Shown one piece after another: positions 33,601 through 39,368 of a DNA stretch of 39,368 bases (its first letter is position 1; the number at the start of each line of letters is the position of its first letter). The notes under the pieces are model-generated. The model saw only the letters and a list, made by a program, of their open reading frames with translations. It did no database searches and was not told where the DNA came from. The DNA lies in the NCBI RefSeq assembly GCF_029892155.1, contig NZ_JARZAG010000046.1, positions 1-39,368 on the forward strand. Direction: 5' to 3'. The translations under genes were made by a program, and so were the position numbers. The DNA comes from Kitasatospora sp. GAS204B. GTDB taxonomy: Bacteria; Actinomycetota; Actinomycetes; Streptomycetales; Streptomycetaceae.

Positions 33601-33648
33601 CGAGTGCCGTGTACGGACGTCGGTGAGGGCGGCCGTACACGGCACTCG
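33601..33648. terminator. Hairpin between small membrane protein gene and tRNA cluster
   Basis: CGAGTGCCGTGTACGG (33601-33616) pairs perfectly over 16 bases with CCGTACACGGCACTCG (33633-33648) around a 16-base loop. It is 94 bases after the small gene and could end transcription from either side. A smaller GATCCC/GGGATC stem is at 33505-33524. Confidence 0.6.
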
Positions 33649-33706
33649 ACCCCCTTCGTGCGACCAGCGCGACGGGCGCGACCACAATCCTGAAGAGCCG
33701 CAACGC

Positions 33707-33743
33707 CGAAGGGCCGGACCCTCGATGAGGATCCGGCCCTTCG
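33707..33743 (-). terminator. Terminator of the tRNA operon
   Basis: A perfect 12-base-pair stem, CGAAGGGCCGGA (33707-33718) against TCCGGCCCTTCG (33732-33743), lies 11 bases beyond the 3' end of the last tRNA-Val on the minus strand. Confidence 0.75.
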
Positions 33744-33754
33744 ACGTTGCACTG

Positions 33755-33826
<72 letters not shown>

Positions 33827-33888
33827 GGATCGACCGCGCCGTCAAGCGCAGTCCGAGATCCCGAAGGATCGATACCCCTGAGGGGCAG

Positions 33889-33960
<72 letters not shown>

Positions 33961-34024
33961 AGGTCAACCGCACCACGAAGGTGCCGCCGCCGGACCCCAG
34001 GGAGACCGAGCAGCGTAGGGCTGG

Positions 34025-34096
<72 letters not shown>

Positions 34097-34124
34097 GGGA
34101 AGACCCCGGCAAGCCGGGGACCTC

Positions 34125-34198
34125 TGGAGGTGGAGACGGGATTTGAACCCGTGTACACGGCTTTGCAGGCCGTTGCCTCGCCTCTCGGCCACTCCACC
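34125..34198 (-). tRNA. tRNA-Cys (GCA)
   Basis: The body spans 34128-34198 (71 bases) on the minus strand: acceptor GGTGGAG/CTCCACC, anticodon loop CTGCAAA giving GCA, and discriminator T73, the identity base of tRNA-Cys. The next three bases (34127-34125) read CCA, so this copy encodes its own 3' end, unlike its neighbours. Confidence 0.95.
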
Positions 34199-34251
34199 AG
34201 GCAACTTCGGTTGAACCATATCAGTAAGGACGATCATGCTGTCCTTCACCG

Positions 34252-34324
34252 AGCGGACGACGAGATTCGAACTCGCGACCCTCACCTTGGCAAGGTGATG
34301 CTCTACCAACTGAGCCACGTCCGC
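34252..34324 (-). tRNA. tRNA-Gly (GCC)
   Basis: A 73-base cloverleaf on the minus strand: acceptor GCGGACG/CGTCCGC, anticodon stem TCACC/GGTGA with loop TTGCCAA giving anticodon GCC, T-arm loop TTCGAAT. Discriminator T73; no encoded CCA. First gene of the tRNA transcript. Confidence 0.95.
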
Positions 34325-34381
34325 CTGTCTTCCGGGCTCCTCCCCGCCCTCTGGCGGCTCCGTTTCCCGGCGACGTGTTGA

Positions 34382-34409
34382 ACTTTAGCGGAAACCTGGG
34401 CCAGCTCAA
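34382..34409 (-). promoter_or_regulatory. Predicted promoter of the tRNA operon
   Basis: On the minus strand TTGAGC (34409-34404) and TAAAGT (34387-34382) are 16 bases apart, close to the streptomycete principal-sigma pattern. The start point would be about 50 bases before tRNA-Gly. Confidence 0.55.
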
Positions 34410-34620
34410 ATTCCGTATCCGCAGGCGCTCGCCGGGCACCGACCGAACCCGGCTGCTCAGCACCCGTTCCGGCCCGCTCGGTGTCCCCGCAGGTCAGCCA
34501 CCGCACGGGGCCGCGACCAGGAGGCGACCTAGACTTCCACCCACCGCACCCCACCCGCCGGGCCCACCCCTGCCCGTCACCGAGCCCGGACCACCAGCGC
34601 GAACCACCCGCAGGAGAACC

Positions 34621-35688
34621 GTGTCCCCCGCCAGACCAGCCCCGCGCCCTGACCAGCCGATCGCCCGCTTCGGCGGCCGGCTCGCCACCGGGCTGCGCGA
34701 GGTGACCCACGACCCCGCCGCGCTGGAGAGCGAGGGCTGGTGGGCCGTCGCCTACGACTTCGAAGGACGCCTGACCTGCGCCCGGTTCGCCGAGGTGCAC
34801 GCCGACCCGGTGCCGGCCCCGGTCGCCGACCGCTGGAACGGGCCGAGCCCCGACAGCTGGCGCAGCTCCCTGGACCGCGCCGCCTACCTCGCGGGCGTGC
34901 GCCGGATCCGCGACCACATCGCGGCCGGCGAGGTCTACCAGGCCAACCTCTGCCGGGTGATGACCGCGCCGCTGCCCGACCCCGACCCGGCCCGCAGCGA
35001 TATCGACGCGCTCACCGGCCTGCTCGCGCTCGGCAACCCCGCCCCCTACGCCGGCACCATCCGGCTGCCCGAACACGGCGTGGAGATCTCCACCGCCTCC
35101 CCGGAGCTCTACCTCAGCCGCACCGGGCGCACGGTTGCCTCCGGGCCGATCAAGGGCACCGGTCGCACCGAGCACGACCTGCTGGAGAAGGACCACGCCG
35201 AGAACGTGATGATCGTCGACCTGGTCCGCAACGACCTCGGCCGGGCCTGCGCCACCGGCAGCGTCACCGTCCCCGACCTCTGCGTGGTCGAAAAGCACCC
35301 CGGCCTGGTCCACCTGGTCTCCACGGTCGAGGGCACCCTGCGCGCCGGCGCCGGCTGGCCCGAACTGCTGACCGCCACCTTCCCGCCCGGCTCGGTCACC
35401 GGCGCGCCCAAGTCCAGTGCGCTGCGCATCATCGAGGCGTTGGAGACCGCTCCGCGCGGCCCCTACTGCGGCGCCGTCGGCTGGGTCGACGCCGACCGCG
35501 GCCGGGCCGAACTCGCCGTCGGGATCCGCACGTTCTGGATCGACCGGAGCCGACCCGCCGCTCCCGTCCTGCACTTCGGCACCGGAGCCGGCATCACCTG
35601 GGGCTCCGACCCCGAGGCCGAATGGGCCGAAACGGAGCTCAAGGCCGCCCGCCTGGTCGCGATAGCGTCGGGTGAGCACCCGGAGTAG
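34621..35688 (+). CDS. pabB: Aminodeoxychorismate synthase component I (chorismate-binding)
   Basis: A 355-residue chorismate-binding enzyme. The conserved motifs run in order: RIRDHIAAGEVYQANLCR, PIKGTGRT with the family lysine, ENVMIVDLVRNDLGR, GSVTGAPKSSALRIIE, and YCGAVGW. The N-terminal Trp-binding-like domain is reduced compared with anthranilate synthase, which with the adjacent pabC-like gene favours 4-amino-4-deoxychorismate synthesis for folate. No glutamine amidotransferase (PabA) is nearby; one encoded elsewhere must serve. GTG start at 34621 follows AGGAG 4-8 bases before; the longer upstream frame runs into the tRNA promoter. Confidence 0.88.
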   Translation: MSPARPAPRPDQPIARFGGRLATGLREVTHDPAALESEGWWAVAYDFEGRLTCARFAEVHADPVPAPVADRWNGPSPDSWRSSLDRAAYLAGVRRIRDHIAAGEVYQANLCRVMTAPLPDPDPARSDIDALTGLLALGNPAPYAGTIRLPEHGVEISTASPELYLSRTGRTVASGPIKGTGRTEHDLLEKDHAENVMIVDLVRNDLGRACATGSVTVPDLCVVEKHPGLVHLVSTVEGTLRAGAGWPELLTATFPPGSVTGAPKSSALRIIEALETAPRGPYCGAVGWVDADRGRAELAVGIRTFWIDRSRPAAPVLHFGTGAGITWGSDPEAEWAETELKAARLVAIASGEHPE

Positions 35689-35731
35689 AAGCCTCCGCTC
35701 CGGTCTCCCACCCCTGCTGAGGAGTGACCCG

Positions 35732-36547
35732 ATGATCTGGCTCAACGGAGCACTGGTCGACGAGGCCAAGGCCGAGGTCTCCGTCTTCGACCACGGACTC
35801 ACCGTCGGCGACGGCGTCTTCGAGACCGTCAAGTCGGTCGACGGACAGGCCTTCGCCCTCACCCGCCACCTCGACCGGCTGGCCCGCTCGGCCGCCGGCC
35901 TCGGCCTGCCGGTGCCCGAGCGCGAGGCGGTCCGCAAGGGCTGCGAGGCGGTGCTCGCCGCCAACCCGATGCCGCTCGGCCGCCTGCGGATCACCTACAC
36001 CGGCGGCCTCGCCCCGCTCGGCTCCGACCGCGGCGACGCCCCGCCCACCCTGGTGATCGCCCTCGGCGCGGCCGCCGTGCGGGCCGAGACCACCGCCGTC
36101 GCCACGGTCCCCTGGACCCGCAACGAGCACAGCGCGGTGGCCGGCCTCAAGACCACGTCGTACGCGGAGAACGTGGTCGCCCTCGCCCACGCCCGCCGCC
36201 AGGACGCCACCGAGGCGCTCCTCGCCAACACCGCGGGACAGCTCTGCGAAGGCACCGGCTCCAACGTCTTCGTGGTGCTCGGTGGCAAGCTGCTCACCCC
36301 GCCGCTCGCCGCCGGCTGCCTGGCCGGCGTCACCCGCGCGCTGGTCGCCGAATGGTGCGAGGCCGAGGAGGCCGACCTGCCGTACTCGGTGCTGCGCGAG
36401 GCGGAGGAGGTCTTCCTCACCTCCACGCTGCGCGACGTCCAGGCCGTCGGCCGGATCGACGACCGCGTGCTGCCGGCACCCGGCCCGGTCACCGCCCGCG
36501 CGATGGCCCTCTTCACGGCTCGCTCGGCCGACGACATCGACCCCTGA
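35732..36547 (+). CDS. pabC: Aminotransferase class IV, probable aminodeoxychorismate lyase
   Basis: A 271-residue fold-type IV PLP enzyme. It opens with WLNGALVDEAKAEVSVFDHGLTVGDGVFET, the family's N-terminal signature; the PLP lysine is Lys140 in GLKTTSYAENV; EGTGSNVFVV and GVTR-type cofactor-phosphate contacts follow. The class also contains branched-chain and D-amino-acid aminotransferases, and sequence alone does not fully separate them. Position 43 bases after pabB supports ADC lyase, releasing pyruvate and p-aminobenzoate. The ATG at 35732 follows GAGGAG. Confidence 0.87.
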   Translation: MIWLNGALVDEAKAEVSVFDHGLTVGDGVFETVKSVDGQAFALTRHLDRLARSAAGLGLPVPEREAVRKGCEAVLAANPMPLGRLRITYTGGLAPLGSDRGDAPPTLVIALGAAAVRAETTAVATVPWTRNEHSAVAGLKTTSYAENVVALAHARRQDATEALLANTAGQLCEGTGSNVFVVLGGKLLTPPLAAGCLAGVTRALVAEWCEAEEADLPYSVLREAEEVFLTSTLRDVQAVGRIDDRVLPAPGPVTARAMALFTARSADDIDP

Positions 36548-36624
36548 CCAGCCGGTGGCACCGCCGCCACACAGTCGATCCGGTACGTCGTTAGGTGGTT
36601 GCCCACCGGGGGAAGAGACCAGCC

Positions 36625-37461
36625 ATGACCACCACGTTGCGCCCCGCCGGCCCCGAAGAGGCCTACCCGGACGGCGGGCGCGACCGCCGCTGGCTGGTCT
36701 GCGCGAACGGTCGCCCGGTGGGCTCGGTGCACACCAGCGCGCACCCGTACGGCAACCACCTGACCGGCCGGATCGACGATCTGGAGATCACCGAGGGCCG
36801 CCGGCGCGGGCGCGGCACCATCGCGGTGCTCGCCGCCGAGGAGGTGCTGCGGGCCTGGGGCTGCCACCGCGCCGAGGTCACCGTCCCGGTCGAGGCCGTG
36901 CCCGCGCACGCCCTGGCGCTGGCGCTCGGCTACACCGAGGCCAACCGGAAGCTGCTCAAGCGGCTCGGCCAACCGCCCGCCCTGCGACCTGACCTGACGA
37001 TCCGTCCGATCGACGGGGCGGCCTTCCCCGAGTGGCTCGCGGGCACCAAGGCCGAGTACCGCGCCCACCTGCGGACGGCCGGGCTCACCGAGGCCCAGGC
37101 CCAGGAGCGCTGCGAGGCCGACCACACCCACCTGCTGCACCAGGGCCACGCCACCCAGGGCGTCGTGCTGCGTCATCTGGTGGCCGGCGGACGCCCGGTG
37201 GGCAGTCTCTGGGTCGCGCTGCGCGACGGCCGCCTGCCGGACGGCACCGCCCTCGCCTGGGTGATGACCGTCGAAGTCGACGCCGCCGAACGCGGAAAGG
37301 GCTACGGCCGCGAGCTGATGCTCGCGGCCGAACGCGAATGCCTCGCCGCCGGGGTCGACGCCCTGGGCCTCAACGTCTACTCGGCCAACCAGGTCGCGAT
37401 CGCCCTCTACGAGTCGCTGGGCTACCGGACCACCCGGCGGGTGCTCGCCAAGTCCCTCTAG
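36625..37461 (+). CDS. Tandem GNAT-fold acetyltransferase
   Basis: A 278-residue protein with two GNAT-like halves. The N-terminal half (residues ~1-115) has beta strands (RWLVCANGRPVGSVHTS) and an EGRRRGRGTIAVL loop that resembles a degenerate acetyl-CoA site. The C-terminal half (~125-278) is intact: MTVEVDAAERGKGYGRELMLAAE is motif A and LNVYSANQVAIALYESLGY is motif B. Tandem GNATs include mycothiol acetyltransferase MshD, but this protein is not clearly MshD. The ATG at 36625 follows GGGGGAAGAG. It converges with the CPDC gene, 7 bases apart. Confidence 0.87.
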   Translation: MTTTLRPAGPEEAYPDGGRDRRWLVCANGRPVGSVHTSAHPYGNHLTGRIDDLEITEGRRRGRGTIAVLAAEEVLRAWGCHRAEVTVPVEAVPAHALALALGYTEANRKLLKRLGQPPALRPDLTIRPIDGAAFPEWLAGTKAEYRAHLRTAGLTEAQAQERCEADHTHLLHQGHATQGVVLRHLVAGGRPVGSLWVALRDGRLPDGTALAWVMTVEVDAAERGKGYGRELMLAAERECLAAGVDALGLNVYSANQVAIALYESLGYRTTRRVLAKSL

Positions 37462-37468
37462 TGCGGCG

Positions 37469-37957
37469 CTAGCCTTCCAGCAGTCCGGTGATCCGCTCCA
37501 GCAGGCCCTGCTGGCTCTTCCCGCCGTCCAACCGCTGCCCGGCCACCACGTAGGTCGGCGTCCCGGTCACCCCGATCGCCTTGCCCTCGGCCTGGTCGGC
37601 GTCCACCGCCAGCATGTGGCGCCCGTCGATCAGCGCCAGCTCGACCTCCTCGGTGTCCAACCCGAGCTCCGCCGCCACCTCGATCAGCAACTCCTGGCCG
37701 CGCTGCTCCAGCTCGGGCACCCGGGCCAGCACCGCCTCCACGAACGGCCACCCCCGGCCCTGCGCGAACGCCTCCTCGGCCGCCTCGGCGGCCGCGTAGG
37801 CGTGCTTGTGCTTCTCCAGCGGGAAGTGCCGCAGCGAGACGGTGAGCGCGTCGCCGTAGCGCGCACGCAGCGCGCGGACGTCGTCCAGCGCCGCGTGGCA
37901 GTCCGGACACTGCAGCTCGCACCAGAATTCGAGATGGGGCAGGGAACCTTCGGTCAT
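37469..37957 (-). CDS. DsbA-like thioredoxin-fold protein, CPDC active site
   Basis: A 162-residue thioredoxin-fold protein of the DsbA/thioredoxin_4 type. The redox pair is CPDC at Cys17-Cys20, with an inserted helical domain and a cis-Pro loop GTPTYVV near residue 130 as in DsbA. No signal peptide or membrane anchor precedes the active site, so it is predicted cytoplasmic; Cys13 and the CPDC pair could act in reduction or mycothiol-linked repair. Start at 37957. The upstream region holds 16-bp repeats and a divergent gene. Confidence 0.87.
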   Translation of the reverse strand: MTEGSLPHLEFWCELQCPDCHAALDDVRALRARYGDALTVSLRHFPLEKHKHAYAAAEAAEEAFAQGRGWPFVEAVLARVPELEQRGQELLIEVAAELGLDTEEVELALIDGRHMLAVDADQAEGKAIGVTGTPTYVVAGQRLDGGKSQQGLLERITGLLEG

Positions 37958-37966
37958 GCGCCCAGT

Positions 37967-38014
37967 GTTCCATTACCAGGGGGTTCCATGACCACGGCGT
38001 TCCCTCACCAAGGA
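37967..38014. repeat. Three 16-bp tandem repeats in divergent promoter region
   Basis: GTTCCATTACCAGGGG (37967-37982), GTTCCATGACCACGGC (37983-37998) and GTTCCCTCACCAAGGA (37999-38014) follow each other at an exact 16-base period; shared core GTTCC-YT-ACCA. They occupy the gap between the divergent CPDC gene and the membrane protein gene, so they may be regulator binding sites. Confidence 0.6.
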
Positions 38015-38050
38015 CCATGAACGGATCACCGACCAGGACGGAGCCAGACC

Positions 38051-38527
38051 ATGCTCACCGGTGCGATCTGCTACGCCCTGACGGCCGGCGGCCTGGTGCT
38101 GGCCGGCCTGCACGCCTGGCGCCGCCGCTGGCGCACCGCCACCCGCTGGGCGGGCCTGGCGCTGCTGCCCGCCGGCGTCTACCTGACCGGGCTGGTCCCG
38201 GTCGGTACTGCGATCGGCCGCGCGGTCGGCCACTGGGCGACCCGGCTCGTCTTCGACCCCCGGGTCTGGACCGGCATCGTGCTGCTCGGCATCGCCGTCC
38301 TGCTGCTCGCACTGAGCCGCCTGGGCGTCGGCGGCAAGGGCAGCGGCAGCGATGGCGGCGCCGCTCAGGGCCGGCGGAGCGAGCAGGCCCACGAGCCGCG
38401 CCGGCCGACCAGCCCGGCTGGGTCGGCCGCGCCGACCGCGGTCGCGCCGACGAAGGGCAAGAGCGCCGCCGAGGAGCTCGGCGACTTCTCCGACATCGAG
38501 GAGATCCTCCGCAAACGCGGTATCTGA
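38051..38527 (+). CDS. Small membrane protein of unknown function
   Basis: A 158-residue protein that I cannot assign. Three hydrophobic segments lie at about residues 5-20 (ICYALTAGGLVLAGLHA), 33-50 and 75-93 (TGIVLLGIAVLLLALS), separated by an Arg-rich loop HAWRRRWRTATRW. A Ser/Gly/Pro-rich linker of ~45 residues leads to a conserved-looking acidic-basic end, LGDFSDIEEILRKRGI. The ATG at 38051 has GGAG 7-10 bases upstream. It diverges from the CPDC gene and converges on the CGNR regulator, 26 bases apart. Confidence 0.8.
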   Translation: MLTGAICYALTAGGLVLAGLHAWRRRWRTATRWAGLALLPAGVYLTGLVPVGTAIGRAVGHWATRLVFDPRVWTGIVLLGIAVLLLALSRLGVGGKGSGSDGGAAQGRRSEQAHEPRRPTSPAGSAAPTAVAPTKGKSAAEELGDFSDIEEILRKRGI

Positions 38528-38553
38528 GCCCGCGCGCCCCGGCCGGCCGCCGC

Positions 38554-39138
38554 TCAGCTCACGCCGAGCGTCACCGCCGCGTCGTCCGCCGCCGACCGCT
38601 GCCGGGCCCGGTAGGCGGCCACGTGCATCCGGTTACCGCAGGTGCGGCTGTCGCAGTAGCGACGCGAGCGGTTGCGCGAGAGGTCGACGAAGACCCGCGC
38701 GCAGTCCGGGGCCTCGCAGCGGCGCAGCCGCTCCCGCTCGCCGGCCATCAGGATCAGGCCCAGCGCCATCCCCAGCTCGGCCGCCAGGTGGTCGGCCAGC
38801 GCCGCGTGCGGGGCGAAGTAGTGCATGTGCCAGCCGTGGCCGTCGTGCTCGGTCAGCCGCGGCGTCGCGTTCACCGACGCCACCAGCACGTTCACCAGCT
38901 CGGCCGCCCGCTCGGTGGAGGCCGCGGTGAAGATCTCCCGCAGCCGGCCGCGCAGCTGTTGCACCGCGGCCAGATCGGCCGCCGTGACCGCGTCGAGCTC
39001 GCTGAGGTCCTGCCGTGCCACGAAGGCGTCCAGCGCGACCAGGCTCGACAACTGCTCGAAGCCGCCCACCTCGGGAGCGGTGTTCAGCAGGTCGACCAGA
39101 ATGCCCAGGGCACACTCGGTGTCATGGGTGATCAGCAC
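38554..39138 (-). CDS. CGNR zinc-finger (ABATE-type) regulator
   Basis: A 194-residue protein. Residues ~1-130 form the stress-induced ABATE-type N-terminal domain (LGILVDLLNTAPEVGGFEQLSSLVALDAFV). The C-terminal ~45 residues are the CGNR zinc finger: CEAPDC and CDSRTCGNR supply four cysteines, with CGNRMHVAAYRARQR the name-giving motif. Members are transcriptional regulators; target unknown. GTG start at 39138 is preferred because GAGGAG is 8-13 bases upstream; the longer frame runs into the homopolymer tail. Upstream may be truncated promoter region only. Confidence 0.88.
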   Translation of the reverse strand: MLITHDTECALGILVDLLNTAPEVGGFEQLSSLVALDAFVARQDLSELDAVTAADLAAVQQLRGRLREIFTAASTERAAELVNVLVASVNATPRLTEHDGHGWHMHYFAPHAALADHLAAELGMALGLILMAGERERLRRCEAPDCARVFVDLSRNRSRRYCDSRTCGNRMHVAAYRARQRSAADDAAVTLGVS

Positions 39139-39245
39139 GTGGGGACTCCTCGCGTGCGCCGGGGGCGGCGGTACCGCCCGCATCGGGTCATCACCGGCGA
39201 ACTGTACCGGGCCCAGGTGTACAGACGCCGAAGGCGCCCGGTGTC

Positions 39246-39368
39246 GTGGGGGGGGGGGCGCGGGGGGGGGGGCCCCCCCCCCCCCCCCCGGGGCCGCGGG
39301 GGGGGGGGGGGGGGGGCGGGGGGGGGGCGGGCGGGGGGCCCCCCGGCGCACGGGGGGCGGGGGGGCGG
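39246..39368. other. G/C homopolymer tract, probable assembly artefact
   Basis: Beyond 39246 the sequence is runs of G and C of up to about 17 bases with almost no A or T. Real streptomycete DNA does not look like this; it is the usual appearance of low-quality contig-end sequence. No feature is called in it. Confidence 0.9.

Overview
The window is high-GC DNA with strongly G/C-ending codons, GTG starts and Shine-Dalgarno-led operons. The gene content (argCJBD-argR with argGH, a BluB-CobT fusion, P450 with a [3Fe-4S] ferredoxin, a Hanks-type Ser/Thr kinase, many GNATs, a CGNR regulator) points to an actinomycete of the Streptomycetaceae (Streptomyces or Kitasatospora). The genus cannot be settled from the sequence alone. 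The last ~120 bases are G/C homopolymer noise typical of a contig edge.

Layout. 1-355: a palindromic intergenic element. 356-2282: an SDR oxidoreductase and a QueA-like protein, one base apart. 2394-5037: a serine hydrolase (minus) diverging from an RlmG-type rRNA methyltransferase. About 5073-5250: the 3' end of a broken gene. 5305-7880: a small accessory cassette (VOC protein, MBL-fold hydrolase, TetR repressor, SnoaL-like protein) with two identical palindromes in the tetR/SnoaL divergent region. 8093-13256: the arginine operon argC-argJ-argB-argD-argR behind ARG-box-like palindromes. 13544-15015: a ferredoxin-P450 pair behind a candidate iron box, lying between argR and argG. 15368-18111: argG and argH. 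argF is absent from the window.

18447-22890: a GNAT, a methionine importer metN-metI-metQ preceded by a cysteine-rich short ORF, and a second GNAT. 23183-29916: cobalamin/siroheme genes: cobL, a 1213-residue protein with a ~630-residue Pro/Ala/Val-rich N-terminus followed by BluB and CobT, and a CysG-like precorrin-2 dehydrogenase/uroporphyrinogen methyltransferase. 29931-33506: a SpoU RNA methyltransferase, a transmembrane Ser/Thr kinase (minus) and a small membrane protein. 33755-34324: five tRNA genes on the minus strand (Gly-GCC, Cys-GCA, three Val-GAC). 34621-37461: pabB, pabC and a tandem GNAT. 37469-39138: a CPDC thioredoxin-fold protein, a small membrane protein and a CGNR zinc-finger regulator.

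The arg genes together convert N-acetylglutamate to ornithine (argJBCD) and citrulline to arginine (argGH) under ArgR; the citrulline-forming step must be encoded elsewhere. The cob genes supply corrin methylation, the lower ligand and its activation. The met operon probably imports methionine under sulfur-responsive control. Most genes are ordinary core metabolism. The points most worth a second look are the orphan QueA/SDR pair, the BluB-CobT protein with its huge disordered head, the cysteine-codon leader before metN, the P450 pair inserted in the arg cluster, the paired TetR operators, the gene relic beside the 5.3-7.9 kb cassette, and three exact-period 16-bp repeats near 37967.
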